Source of the DNA: Arcobacter_B sp049472135
Lineage (GTDB): Bacteria > Campylobacterota > Campylobacteria > Campylobacterales > Arcobacteraceae
Reading direction: 5' to 3'
DNA length: 64,000 nt
Assembly (NCBI RefSeq): GCF_049472135.1
Contig: NZ_JBMOVV010000009.1
Span: forward strand, 1 to 64,000
Shown: positions 1-9,064 of the stretch, piece after piece
How the letters are laid out: each line of letters starts with the position of its first letter
Numbering within the stretch: position 1 is the first letter of the stretch
Made by a program: the position numbers and the translations under genes
The notes under the pieces: generated by a model
The model's database searches: none
The model's input: only the letters and a program-made list of their open reading frames with translations
What the model was told of the DNA's origin: nothing

Positions 1-18
1 AAAGGGAAAATAATAAGA

Positions 19-1164
19 ATGGCAGAGCAAAAAGTAGCATTAATAACAGGAATCACAGGACAAGATGGATCATATCTTGCAGAATTTTTACTAAAAAAAG
101 GATATATCGTACATGGTATAAAAAGAAGGTCTTCTTTATTTAATACAGATAGAATAGATCACTTATACCAAGATCCTCATGTAGAAAATAGAAACCTAAT
201 ATTACATTATGGTGATATGACAGATTCTATGAATTTAACAAGAATTATTGCTGAGTGTCAACCAGATGAAATTTATAATTTAGCTGCAATGAGCCATGTT
301 GCAGTTTCTTTTGAAACACCTGAATATGTAGCAAACGCTGATGGTACAGGAACATTAAGAATTTTAGAAGCAGTGAAACTACTAGGTTTAGAGAAAAAAA
401 CAAAGATTTATCAAGCTTCTACTTCAGAATTATATGGAAAAGTTCAAGAAACACCTCAAAGTGAAACAACTCCTTTTTATCCAAGATCTCCTTATGCAGT
501 TGCAAAAATGTACGCTTACTGGATTACAGTAAATTATAGAGAAGCATATGGAATGTATGCGTGTAATGGTATTTTATTTAATCATGAATCTCCTGTTAGA
601 GGTGAGACTTTCGTAACAAGAAAAATTACAAGAGCAGCTTCTAAAATAGCACTAAATTTACAAGATAAATTATATTTAGGTAATTTAGATGCAAAAAGAG
701 ATTGGGGACATGCAAAAGATTATGTTCGAATGATGTGGATGATTTTACAAGCAGATGAACCAGAAGATTGGGTTATTGCTACAGGACAAACTACAACAGT
801 AAGAGACTTTGTTAAGTTTGCTTTTGCTTATGCAGGTATTAATTTAAGATTTGAAAATGAAGGTGTTGATGAAATTGGTATTATAGATAGTTTTGATGAA
901 GAAAAAGCAAAAGTATCGGGTATTGATTTATCTCATTTAAAACTTAACCAAACAGTTGTTTGTGTAGACCCAAGATACTTTAGACCAACAGAAGTTGATT
1001 TACTATTAGGTGATCCTTCAAAAGCAGAGAAGAAGCTTGGATGGAATAGAGAGTATAATCTTCAAGACTTAGTTGAAGATATGATGCAAAGTGATATAAA
1101 ACTTATGACAAAAGACCAATATCTAAAAGATGGTGGTTATAAAATTATGAGTTACTTTGAATAG
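19..1164 (+). CDS. gmd: GDP-mannose 4,6-dehydratase
   Basis: Converts GDP-D-mannose to GDP-4-keto-6-deoxy-D-mannose, the first committed step to GDP-L-fucose, in the cytoplasm. It is a 381-residue extended short-chain dehydrogenase of usual length. The NAD(P) motif is at residues 10-17 (TGITGQDG), the catalytic S/T-S-E region at 134-137, and the YxxxK pair at Y159/K163 (SPYAVAK). HESPVRGETFVTRK is a typical Gmd signature. An AAAGGGA ribosome site lies about 11 bases before the ATG. The next gene (GDP-fucose synthase) starts 30 bases downstream, so the two pathway steps are linked. It is probably an internal gene of a polysaccharide operon that begins before the window. Confidence 0.96.
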   Translation: MAEQKVALITGITGQDGSYLAEFLLKKGYIVHGIKRRSSLFNTDRIDHLYQDPHVENRNLILHYGDMTDSMNLTRIIAECQPDEIYNLAAMSHVAVSFETPEYVANADGTGTLRILEAVKLLGLEKKTKIYQASTSELYGKVQETPQSETTPFYPRSPYAVAKMYAYWITVNYREAYGMYACNGILFNHESPVRGETFVTRKITRAASKIALNLQDKLYLGNLDAKRDWGHAKDYVRMMWMILQADEPEDWVIATGQTTTVRDFVKFAFAYAGINLRFENEGVDEIGIIDSFDEEKAKVSGIDLSHLKLNQTVVCVDPRYFRPTEVDLLLGDPSKAEKKLGWNREYNLQDLVEDMMQSDIKLMTKDQYLKDGGYKIMSYFE

Positions 1165-1194
1165 TAATAAAATTAATATAAAGTATATTTAAAT

Positions 1195-2265
1195 ATGTCA
1201 AATATAATAAATAAAAATTCAAAAATATATGTAGCAGGACATAGAGGTTTAGTAGGTTCTGCAATAGTTAAAAACCTTCAATCAAAAGGTTATACAAATA
1301 TTATTTATAGAACACATAAAGAACTAGACTTAACAGATCAAAATGCAGTAGAAGAGTTTTTTAGTCTAGAAAAGCCAGAGTATGTAATTCTTGCTGCTGC
1401 AAAAGTTGGTGGAATAGTTGCAAATAATACATATAGAGCAGATTTTATATATGAAAATCTTGCTATTCAAAATAATGTAATACACCAATCATATGTACAT
1501 AAAGTAAAAAAACTTCTATTCTTAGGATCAACTTGTATTTATCCAAAAGAGGCTCCTCAACCAATGCCAGAGGATTGTTTATTAACAAGTCCACTAGAAT
1601 ATACAAATGAACCATATGCAATAGCAAAAATAGCTGGTATAAAAATGTGTGAATCATATAACTTACAATATGGAACAAACTTTATATCTGTAATGCCAAC
1701 GAATCTATATGGACCAAATGATAACTTTGATTTAGAGAAATCACATGTACTTCCAGCACTAATTAGAAAGATATACTTAGCAAAACTTTTAAATGAAGGA
1801 AATACACAAGCTGTATTAGATGATTTAAATATGAATTCTTTAGAAGAAGCTAACAATTACCTTGAAAAATTTGGTGTGAATAAAGACTCAGTAGAGATAT
1901 GGGGAACAGGGAAACCAAGAAGAGAGTTTTTATATTCAGAAGATATGGCAGATGCTTGTGTATTTTTACTAGAGAATAGAGATTTTACAGATACTTATGA
2001 TAAAAATCAAAAAGAAGTAAGAAATACACATATAAATATAGGAACAGGTGTAGATATATCTATAAAAGAGTTAGCAACTTTAATTCAAGATATTATTGGA
2101 TTTAAGGGTGACTTAGTATTTAATACAGAAAAACCAGATGGAACGATGGTTAAGTTAACTGATCCTTCTAAACTTCATAGTTTGGGATGGAAACATAAAG
2201 TTGAGCTTGAAGATGGTATTAAGACTATGTTTAATTGGTATTTAAGTAAAGGGGATAAAAAATGA
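1195..2265 (+). CDS. fcl: GDP-L-fucose synthase
   Basis: Epimerises and reduces GDP-4-keto-6-deoxymannose to GDP-L-fucose with NADPH. The 356-residue protein has the nucleotide motif AGHRGLVGSA (residues 14-23), the catalytic GST at 111-113 and Y141xxxK145 (EPYAIAK). The PTNLYGPNDNF segment is typical of the family. It is somewhat longer than E. coli Fcl (about 320) because of an inserted stretch around residues 205-225 (asparagine-rich, before the VEIWGTGKPRREF motif), which is common in Campylobacterota homologues. Its TGA overlaps the ATG of rfbA (ATGA), so the two are translationally coupled. Confidence 0.95.
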   Translation: MSNIINKNSKIYVAGHRGLVGSAIVKNLQSKGYTNIIYRTHKELDLTDQNAVEEFFSLEKPEYVILAAAKVGGIVANNTYRADFIYENLAIQNNVIHQSYVHKVKKLLFLGSTCIYPKEAPQPMPEDCLLTSPLEYTNEPYAIAKIAGIKMCESYNLQYGTNFISVMPTNLYGPNDNFDLEKSHVLPALIRKIYLAKLLNEGNTQAVLDDLNMNSLEEANNYLEKFGVNKDSVEIWGTGKPRREFLYSEDMADACVFLLENRDFTDTYDKNQKEVRNTHINIGTGVDISIKELATLIQDIIGFKGDLVFNTEKPDGTMVKLTDPSKLHSLGWKHKVELEDGIKTMFNWYLSKGDKK

Positions 2266-3131
2266 AAGGAATAATACTAGCAGGGGGAAGTGGGACAAGA
2301 CTTTACCCTATTACAAAGTCTATAAGTAAGCAGCTTTTACCAATTTATGATAAGCCAATGATTTATTATCCTTTATCTGTTTTAATGCTAGCTGGAATAA
2401 AAGAAATATTAATTATTTCAACTCCAGAAGATATAAATAAATTTGAAGAGTTATTAGGTGATGGTAAAGATTTGGGAATAAAGCTTGAATATAAAATTCA
2501 ACCAAGTCCTGATGGTTTAGCTCAAGCATTTATACTTGGAGAAGAATTTATAGGTGATGATGATGTTTGTTTAATTTTAGGAGATAATATATTTTATGGA
2601 CAAGGTTTTACTCCAATGTTAAAAAAAGCAGCCTCTTTAAAAGAAGGGGCTGTTGTATTTGGTTATCAAGTAAAAGATCCTGAAAGATTTGGAGTGGTTG
2701 AATTTGATGAAAATAAAAAAGCTATCAGTATTGAAGAAAAACCTATAAAACCTAAATCAAACTTTGCAGTTACAGGATTATACTTTTATGATAATAGTGT
2801 AATAGAAATAGCTAAAAATGTAAAACCATCTCAGAGAGGTGAGTTAGAAATAACAACTGTAAATGAAGAGTATCTAAAAAAAGGAAAACTTCAGGTTGAA
2901 CTTCTTGGTCGTGGTTTTGCTTGGTTAGATACAGGTACTCATGATAGTTTAATCGAAGCAGGACAGTTTGTTCAAACAATTGAACATAGGCAAGGTTATA
3001 AAATAGCTTGTTTAGAAGAAATTGCGTATAATAATAATTGGATTACAAAAGAAGAAGTATTAAAAATTGCAGAACCTCTAAGTAAAAATGGTTATGGGCA
3101 ATATTTAAAGGAATTAGTAAAAAATGACTAA
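2262..3131 (+). CDS. rfbA: Glucose-1-phosphate thymidylyltransferase
   Basis: Makes dTDP-glucose from dTTP and glucose-1-phosphate, the entry step to dTDP-deoxysugars. The 289-residue length is normal. The nucleotidyltransferase signature GGSGTRLYPIT is at residues 8-18, followed by KQLLPIYDKPMIYYPLS. GDNIFYGQGF and the sugar-binding ERFGVVEF and EEKP motifs are present. It overlaps fcl by 4 bases and rfbB by 8 bases. The partner steps rfbC (epimerase) and rfbD (reductase) are not in the window, so the final dTDP-sugar cannot be named. Confidence 0.95.
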   Translation: MKGIILAGGSGTRLYPITKSISKQLLPIYDKPMIYYPLSVLMLAGIKEILIISTPEDINKFEELLGDGKDLGIKLEYKIQPSPDGLAQAFILGEEFIGDDDVCLILGDNIFYGQGFTPMLKKAASLKEGAVVFGYQVKDPERFGVVEFDENKKAISIEEKPIKPKSNFAVTGLYFYDNSVIEIAKNVKPSQRGELEITTVNEEYLKKGKLQVELLGRGFAWLDTGTHDSLIEAGQFVQTIEHRQGYKIACLEEIAYNNNWITKEEVLKIAEPLSKNGYGQYLKELVKND

Positions 3132-4149
3132 TATATTATTAACAGGAACAGCAGGATTTATAGGCTCAAATTTTGTTCCTTATTTTTTAGACAAATACCC
3201 TGAATATAATTTAATAAATTTAGATTTGTTAACGTATGCAGGAAACTTAGCTAATTTAAAAGAATGTGAAAGTAATCCACGGTATAAATTTATAAAAGGT
3301 GATATTTGTAATAGAGAACTGATTGAATTTATATTTTCAGAATATGATATAAGAGGTGTTATTCACTTTGCAGCAGAATCTCATGTTGATAACTCTATTA
3401 AAAATCCTGGTGTGTTTGTCCAAACAAATGTAAATGGAACATATACTTTAGTAGATGTTGCTAAAAAATACTGGATGAATAAACCATTTGAATATAAAGA
3501 TGAATATAAGGATTGTAGATTCCATCATATCTCAACAGATGAAGTTTATGGAACATTAAGTGATGATCCTAATGACCTTTTTACTGAAACAACACCATAT
3601 GCACCGAATTCTCCATACTCTGCTTCTAAAGCATCTAGTGATATGATTATTAGATCTTATGTCGAAACATTTGGAATGAATTGCGTTATTACAAACTGTA
3701 GTAATAATTATGGGCCAAAACAACATGATGAGAAGTTGATACCAACAATTATAAGAAAGGCTTTGTCTAACGAATCTATTCCTATTTATGGTGATGGAAA
3801 GAATATTAGAGATTGGTTGTATGTACTAGATCACTGTAAAGGAATTGATTTAGTTTATCACAATGGGTTAAAAGGTGAAACATATAATATTGGTGGAAGA
3901 AATGAGAGAACAAATTTACAAATTGTAGATAGAATTTGTTCAATCCTTGATAAAGAGATTCCAAAAGAAGATTCTACTTCATATAAAGATTTAATTACAT
4001 TTGTAGAAGATAGAGCAGGACACGATAGAAGGTATGCAATAGATGCAAGTAAGTTAGAAGATGAGCTTGGTTGGAAAGCAGATGAGAACTTTGATACAGG
4101 TATTATTTTAACAGTTGATTGGTACTTAAATAAAATTAAAGCATTGTAA
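3124..4149 (+). CDS. rfbB: dTDP-glucose 4,6-dehydratase
   Basis: Converts dTDP-glucose to dTDP-4-keto-6-deoxyglucose using bound NAD. The 341-residue extended SDR has the Rossmann motif GTAGFIG at residues 8-14. The catalytic STDEVYG lies near 137-143 (T138, D139, E140, as in RmlB) and Y165xxxK169 is in SPYSASK. The C-terminal DRAGHDRRYAID stretch is diagnostic of RmlB. The start overlaps rfbA. Without rfbC/rfbD nearby, the product may feed an aminosugar branch encoded elsewhere; that is inference. Confidence 0.95.
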   Translation: MTNILLTGTAGFIGSNFVPYFLDKYPEYNLINLDLLTYAGNLANLKECESNPRYKFIKGDICNRELIEFIFSEYDIRGVIHFAAESHVDNSIKNPGVFVQTNVNGTYTLVDVAKKYWMNKPFEYKDEYKDCRFHHISTDEVYGTLSDDPNDLFTETTPYAPNSPYSASKASSDMIIRSYVETFGMNCVITNCSNNYGPKQHDEKLIPTIIRKALSNESIPIYGDGKNIRDWLYVLDHCKGIDLVYHNGLKGETYNIGGRNERTNLQIVDRICSILDKEIPKEDSTSYKDLITFVEDRAGHDRRYAIDASKLEDELGWKADENFDTGIILTVDWYLNKIKAL

Positions 4150-4167
4150 ATTAATCTTAGGAAAAAA

Positions 4168-5184
4168 ATGAAAGAAAAAGTAAGAGTAAAACTAGTAAAT
4201 AGAGGAAGTAAAGCAACACAAGAATCATTTTGGAGACCTCAAACTCCAGGAAATAAAGGTATATTAGGTTCATGTGAATTTACTTTTGATCCATTAGATG
4301 AAAACTATGATTGGCTTGTAGTTATTGACGATATTCCTAAACTTTTAAAAAACTGGACCGAAGAATTAAAATGTCCAAAAGAAAACACTATATTTGTTTC
4401 AACGGAACCAAGCTCTATTTCATATTATGGAAAAGCCTTTGTAAATCAATTTGAATATTTAATTACAAATCATAAAGAAAATAATTTACCTCATAAAAAT
4501 GCATTACGTTCTCATACGGGAAATGTATGGATGTATGGTAAAGATTATGATTCCTTGTTAGAAGAAAATATTCCACATGAAAAAACAAAAAAAATCTCTA
4601 CAATATGTTCAAATAAACAACAAGGACATACAGTTCATAAAATGAGATTTAACTTTACGAAAAAAATGGAAAATGAAATCAAAGAGCTTGAAAGATTTGG
4701 TAGAGGTTTCAAATGGATTGATACAAAAGCAGAAGCAATTGATAATTATGAATTTCATGTTGCCATTGAAAATCACATAGAAAACAATGTTTGGACAGAA
4801 AAGTTAGCAGATGCATTTTTAGGATATAGTGTACCTATATATTACGGTTGTCCTAATGTATACGATTATTTTCCAAAAGACAGTCTAATTCCAATAGATA
4901 TTAAAAATATGGATAAAAGTATCAAAGAAATTAAAGAAATAATCTCAAATAAAGATGAATATAAAAGAAGACTTCCTGCAGTAATTGAAGCAAGAAGAAG
5001 AGTAATTGAAGAATACAACCTATTAGCTATGATTAATAAAATTGTGGAATCATCAAAAAAATATGAGTTTACTCCTAATAAAAAGATTTACTGTAGAAGA
5101 AAAATGAGAGCAAAAAACATAAGCGATCTATATAAGTTTTTAAAATTTAGAATTAATAACCATTTAAAAGAGTACAAAAAATAA
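4168..5184 (+). CDS. GT10 family (alpha-1,3/4-fucosyltransferase-like) glycosyltransferase
   Basis: Probable GDP-fucose-dependent fucosyltransferase acting on a surface glycan. The 338-residue protein carries the GT10 donor-site block: FHVAIEN (residues 196-202, with E201/N202), WTEKLADAF (209-217) and VPIYYGCPN (222-230). These correspond to the conserved E-N-x(n)-TEK-x(n)-P-xYxG pattern of GT10 enzymes, including Helicobacter FutA. The basic C-terminal tail (RRKMRAK) fits membrane association. No TM segment is seen. AGGA lies 7 bases before the ATG. Gmd and Fcl in the same gene run supply the expected donor. Acceptor and linkage cannot be read from sequence. Confidence 0.82.
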   Translation: MKEKVRVKLVNRGSKATQESFWRPQTPGNKGILGSCEFTFDPLDENYDWLVVIDDIPKLLKNWTEELKCPKENTIFVSTEPSSISYYGKAFVNQFEYLITNHKENNLPHKNALRSHTGNVWMYGKDYDSLLEENIPHEKTKKISTICSNKQQGHTVHKMRFNFTKKMENEIKELERFGRGFKWIDTKAEAIDNYEFHVAIENHIENNVWTEKLADAFLGYSVPIYYGCPNVYDYFPKDSLIPIDIKNMDKSIKEIKEIISNKDEYKRRLPAVIEARRRVIEEYNLLAMINKIVESSKKYEFTPNKKIYCRRKMRAKNISDLYKFLKFRINNHLKEYKK

Positions 5185-5196
5185 TACTCTTTTAAA
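5163..5196. terminator. Convergent stem-loop between the GT10 and GT9 genes
   Basis: A perfect 12-base inverted repeat (TTTAAAAGAGTA at 5163-5174, its complement at 5185-5196) encloses a 10-base A-rich loop that contains the GT10 stop codon. The arms reach into the last codons of both convergent genes, whose ends are only 7 bases apart. It is placed to act as a bidirectional terminator, but there is no long T-run on either side. Confidence 0.55.
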
Positions 5197-6091
5197 CTTT
5201 AAGAAAGTTTTCTAATTCTACTAAAGAATCTTCAATAGAAATATTTTCATACATAGAATGATTAACTTCTTTAGTATTTACCTGTAAAGGTTCATTGTCT
5301 TTAAAATAATTTTTATCATAAGTCACAGTAGACCATTTTCCATAAGGTCTAGACCTTTTCCAGTTCGTTGCACCAAATAAACCTATTGTTGGTCTTCCTA
5401 AAGTAGCTGAGATATGCATTGCAGCAGAATCAGTAGTAACAGTCAAATAGGCATTAGAAAGAACCTTTTTTAACTGGGTTAATGAAGTTTTTCCAGCTAA
5501 CACTGTATACTCATAATTTATCTTCTTTGCTATTGATTCTAAATATTTAACTTCAGAAGAATCACCAACAAAATAAAATGGCATATCATATTTTACTGAT
5601 AAAATTTCAATAATTTCTAACCATTTATCTTCTGGCAATCTTTTTGATTGCCATTGTATACTTGAACCACAATTTAATACTATATAATTATCAAATTTCT
5701 TTTTAAAAGAGTTTTGTTCATCTATATTATTTAATAAGCCTTTTCTATTTGCAATAGCATAAAATATTTCAAAGTTAGTCATAGATGGAACATCTAAATC
5801 TTTGTTATCAAATACTTCTGAATTTGAGAACTTAGTAATTAATCTACTTCTATCATTACATTGAAAATCGAAAATCACATCAAATTTTCTTTTTCTTAGT
5901 TTCATAATTAATTTAAAAACTGTTAATATTTTTTTATTTTCTAAAATAATAAAGTCATCAAATTCATCTTTATAATATTCATACCCAACTATAGAAGTAA
6001 TCAAAGTAGGTTTAAACTTCATAGAATTAACTATTGGTCTAATTGATGCTATATCTCCAAGTGCACTAAATCTAATTACTGCTATTTTCAT
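5192..6091 (-). CDS. Glycosyltransferase family 9 (heptosyltransferase-like)
   Basis: Likely ADP-heptose:LPS heptosyltransferase or a related GT9 enzyme of LPS core assembly at the inner face of the membrane. The 299-residue protein starts with KIAVIRFSALGDI, the usual GT9 N-terminus. The C-terminal donor site has SKRLPEDKW (the family's xRxPxxxW position) and TTDSAAMHISATLGRPTIGLFG followed by RPYG; the TDSAxxH element is the GT9 signature. The start overlaps the upstream GT4 gene by 20 bases. It is the last gene of the long minus-strand run. WaaC, WaaF or a later heptosyltransferase are all possible. Confidence 0.85.
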   Translation of the reverse strand: MKIAVIRFSALGDIASIRPIVNSMKFKPTLITSIVGYEYYKDEFDDFIILENKKILTVFKLIMKLRKRKFDVIFDFQCNDRSRLITKFSNSEVFDNKDLDVPSMTNFEIFYAIANRKGLLNNIDEQNSFKKKFDNYIVLNCGSSIQWQSKRLPEDKWLEIIEILSVKYDMPFYFVGDSSEVKYLESIAKKINYEYTVLAGKTSLTQLKKVLSNAYLTVTTDSAAMHISATLGRPTIGLFGATNWKRSRPYGKWSTVTYDKNYFKDNEPLQVNTKEVNHSMYENISIEDSLVELENFLKV

Positions 6092-7073
6092 TTTCTATCA
6101 CCCACTCATAATATTTAATATATTCTTTTGCAATATTTTCTAGTTTTAAAGTATCTTTTTGAATATCTTTTATTTTCTTAAACTCAGAAACATAGTCATT
6201 ATAGTTATTTATTACATCTTTAACTTTATTTGCGATACTAAACCCATCAATCAATAGTCTATCACTTAAAACTTCATTACAACCATTTACATTAGTTGAA
6301 ATAAAAACCTTAGCATAAAAGATTGATTCAATCATTAAAACACTAAAACCTTCAGAATGTGAACTCATAATAACTAAATCACTTTTATTTAAAATCTGAG
6401 GAATATCTGTTCTAAAACCAAGAAGTTTTACTTTATTTTCTAAGCTCTTTTCTTTAATTATAGATTCTAAACTTTCTCTTTCTTCACCATCACCAACAAT
6501 ATTAAGAATAAAATCTTCTTTTAAAGTTGAAAGTTCATTAATTAAAATATCGAAGCCCTTGATTTTATCAAGTCTTCCTACTGCACAAATAGTAAATTTA
6601 TCATTAATATTTGAATTTCTAAGGGCATTATATTTAATACCATTGTAAATTACTTTAGATTCAATAGAAATAGTTTTAGCAACACCTTTTGACACTGCTG
6701 TAACATATTTTAACTTATTAAATATTTTACCTTTTCTTGAATTATGTTTTGTAGCAACATGATTTATATTTAATAATTTATTTAATCTATAAAAAACTTC
6801 AGTAGATTTTGCGAAATGAGTATGTACTAAATCAAATTTAAAACTATTAAATATTTTCATAAGTTCGAAATATAAAAAAATATTATATCTACTATCTTTT
6901 GATTTATATTCTATTATTTCTACTCTAGAGCTCACCCTATCTTTAAACTTTGAATTCTTTGGGACTAATAAATAACACTCAATCCCTTCATTTAAACATT
7001 GTTCGTTTATAAGATCTATATAAAATTCTCCTCTCCCTAACCCTTGAGAAGAAATAAAATGACAAACTTTCAT
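6072..7073 (-). CDS. Glycosyltransferase family 4
   Basis: GT-B fold glycosyltransferase, probably LPS core or O-chain. The 333 residues begin with MKVCHFISSQGLGRGE, an acceptor-domain opening. The donor domain shows AVGRLDKIKGFDILI and VGDGEERESLESII. The C-terminal SHSEGFSVLMIES gives the EX7E motif of GT4 retaining enzymes. No signal peptide or TM segment is visible. The next gene upstream ends 13 bases away and the gene downstream overlaps, so it sits inside the operon. Substrate specificity cannot be assigned. Confidence 0.87.
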   Translation of the reverse strand: MKVCHFISSQGLGRGEFYIDLINEQCLNEGIECYLLVPKNSKFKDRVSSRVEIIEYKSKDSRYNIFLYFELMKIFNSFKFDLVHTHFAKSTEVFYRLNKLLNINHVATKHNSRKGKIFNKLKYVTAVSKGVAKTISIESKVIYNGIKYNALRNSNINDKFTICAVGRLDKIKGFDILINELSTLKEDFILNIVGDGEERESLESIIKEKSLENKVKLLGFRTDIPQILNKSDLVIMSSHSEGFSVLMIESIFYAKVFISTNVNGCNEVLSDRLLIDGFSIANKVKDVINNYNDYVSEFKKIKDIQKDTLKLENIAKEYIKYYEWVIENENSSN

Positions 7074-7086
7074 AATATTAATTTAC

Positions 7087-8187
7087 CTATTTTGTTAATC
7101 TTTTGTATATATTAATAGTACTTTCAACCATTGCATTTAATGTATACTCATAAGGAATAGTATCAATTATTGATTCAAAAGAATCATCTTTTACTTTTAA
7201 GATTTTAGTAGCAAGTTGCTTTTCATTTTTTGTTTCTATTATTGCACCATTAATATTATCTTTAACAATATTATTTAAACCTTCATAAGTTGTTGCTATA
7301 ACTGGAGTATTTAAAGCTAAAGCCTCAACCACTGTTCTTCCTACATTACCCATCTTTAAAGAAGCATTAACAACAATATCACTTAAATAGTAAACTTCTG
7401 CAATATTCTTTTGACTACCTGTAAATATAATATCGTCTTCAACATCTAACTCTTTTGCTAATTCCTTTAAAGATTGGGCATAATCTTTCTTATCTTCTCT
7501 TACTCCACCAACAATTAATCCCACTACATTAGGGATATCATTTTTAATTATCGCAATTGATTTAATAAATGTTTCATAATCTTTTAACCATGTTACTCTT
7601 CCAACAGAAGAGATTATATACTTATTATTTAAATTAAACTCATCTTTAAAGTTTTTAATAAATTTACTATCAACATTATTAGGATTAAATTTATTTAAAT
7701 CAACTCCCCTTTGAATTACAGTAAATTTAGAATCATCTAAATTATAGTTATTAACAATATAGTCTTTTACAACTTCACTAACACAGATAACTTCATCACC
7801 TTTAGTCATAATTTCACTATATTTATTTACACTGTTTAAACCATGAACAGTTGTAACAAATGGTATTTTCAATTCTTTATTTGCAAAATAGACTAACCAA
7901 GCAGGAACCCTGCTCCTTACATGAATTATATCTGGTTTAATTTCCTCTAATAATTTTTTTAGACGAAAAACTCTAAAAAATATAGTAAAAATATTTTTAC
8001 TACAAACATCAAAAGTATAGTGTTTACCACCATCTTTTTCAATTTGAGGTACCAGTTTTCCTCCATTGCTTATTACAATAGACTCAATACCTCTTTTTAT
8101 ATACTCTCTACTTGATTCAACTGTTCCTCTTTCAACTCCACCTTCATTTAATTCAGGTAAGACTTGAACTACTTTAAGCTTTTTAAT
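7087..8187 (-). CDS. Glycosyltransferase family 4 with apparent ATT start
   Basis: GT-B retaining glycosyltransferase of the LPS cluster. The open frame continues past the first in-frame TTG (7872) to a stop at 8206-8208. The extension reads KKLKVVQVLPELNEGGVERG and later DGGKHYTFDVC, a normal GT4 acceptor domain, giving 366 residues, the usual length. No ATG, GTG or TTG exists in that 110-codon extension. The codon in the expected position is ATT (8185-8187), followed by AAA AAG, one base after the preceding gene's stop. Donor-domain motifs SSVGRVTWLKDYETFI and the EX7E region near VVEALALNTPVIAT are intact. Either ATT initiates by coupling, or the ATG has mutated and only a truncated TTG product is made. 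Confidence 0.78.
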   Translation of the reverse strand: MKKLKVVQVLPELNEGGVERGTVESSREYIKRGIESIVISNGGKLVPQIEKDGGKHYTFDVCSKNIFTIFFRVFRLKKLLEEIKPDIIHVRSRVPAWLVYFANKELKIPFVTTVHGLNSVNKYSEIMTKGDEVICVSEVVKDYIVNNYNLDDSKFTVIQRGVDLNKFNPNNVDSKFIKNFKDEFNLNNKYIISSVGRVTWLKDYETFIKSIAIIKNDIPNVVGLIVGGVREDKKDYAQSLKELAKELDVEDDIIFTGSQKNIAEVYYLSDIVVNASLKMGNVGRTVVEALALNTPVIATTYEGLNNIVKDNINGAIIETKNEKQLATKILKVKDDSFESIIDTIPYEYTLNAMVESTINIYKRLTK

Positions 8188-8188
8188 T

Positions 8189-9064
8189 TTATATTTCCAC
8201 TCTTTCTAAAAGTTTTTCAAAGTCTATTTTCTTATCTAAAATAGATACTTTATTTACTAATCTATGATATTTAGTATTCTCTTTTTTTGACTTTAAATTA
8301 ATTATATTTATTTTTGCATCAGTATTCGCTCGAGCTTCACTTAACATAGAAGTTGAATCTTGAGTAATATATAGTTCATCACAAACATTAATAAAATCAT
8401 AAACAGGATTTATTTCAGGTTCTCTTGAATAAATAAGTTTATAATCAAAATCATATTCATCAATCAATCCATCTACTTCAAAAGGTGTTCTTGCACTAGT
8501 TGTAATATATTTTAAATAATCACTTTTTTCTTCAAATATATTATTTAATTCTTCTCTTAAATCATCAATATCTAAAGTAAATACAGAATTATTTCCACCA
8601 ACTATAATTCCTAAAGCTTTTTTATTCTCATCTTTTTTAAGAATATTTTTCGGTTTTGAAAAAGATAGATTTAATGGAATTTCTAAAATATTATCTAACT
8701 TTGGTGCTTTATCGTGTTCTTGAGCAATTATATAATCAAAATCAACATATCTATATCCTTTTGGAAGCATAAGAACTATTGATTTTTTATTATTTGATTT
8801 ACTGATAAATTTGTTAAAATAATAAGTACTTGAACCCGTACTTACAACAGCATCGTAAAATTCATAATAATATTTTCTATAATCTTCAAATAATTCATCA
8901 GTATAATAATTAATTCTATCAAAAAAATAAGACATTGCTTTATGTAATTTAGATTTAAATTTTACTTCTAAAATATCATAACTTATATTTTTAATTTTAC
9001 AAAATGCAATTGATTGGTTTAAGTGACCTGGTTTCCCATCACTTATTATTAAAATTCTTTTCAT
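8189..9064 (-). CDS. ELM1/GtrOC1 family putative glycosyltransferase
   Basis: The 291-residue protein belongs to the bacterial 'mitochondrial fission ELM1' (GtrOC1-like) family, thought to be GT-B-like glycosyltransferases. Recognition rests on the N-terminal ISDGKPGHLNQS motif, the middle IIVGGNNSVFTL segment and the C-terminal ITQDSTSMLSEA segment. Its neighbours are a lipid A acyltransferase (26-base overlap upstream) and GT4 genes, so LPS core assembly is the likely role. The precise reaction is not established for this family. No signal peptide is seen. Confidence 0.75.
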   Translation of the reverse strand: MKRILIISDGKPGHLNQSIAFCKIKNISYDILEVKFKSKLHKAMSYFFDRINYYTDELFEDYRKYYYEFYDAVVSTGSSTYYFNKFISKSNNKKSIVLMLPKGYRYVDFDYIIAQEHDKAPKLDNILEIPLNLSFSKPKNILKKDENKKALGIIVGGNNSVFTLDIDDLREELNNIFEEKSDYLKYITTSARTPFEVDGLIDEYDFDYKLIYSREPEINPVYDFINVCDELYITQDSTSMLSEARANTDAKINIINLKSKKENTKYHRLVNKVSILDKKIDFEKLLERVEI

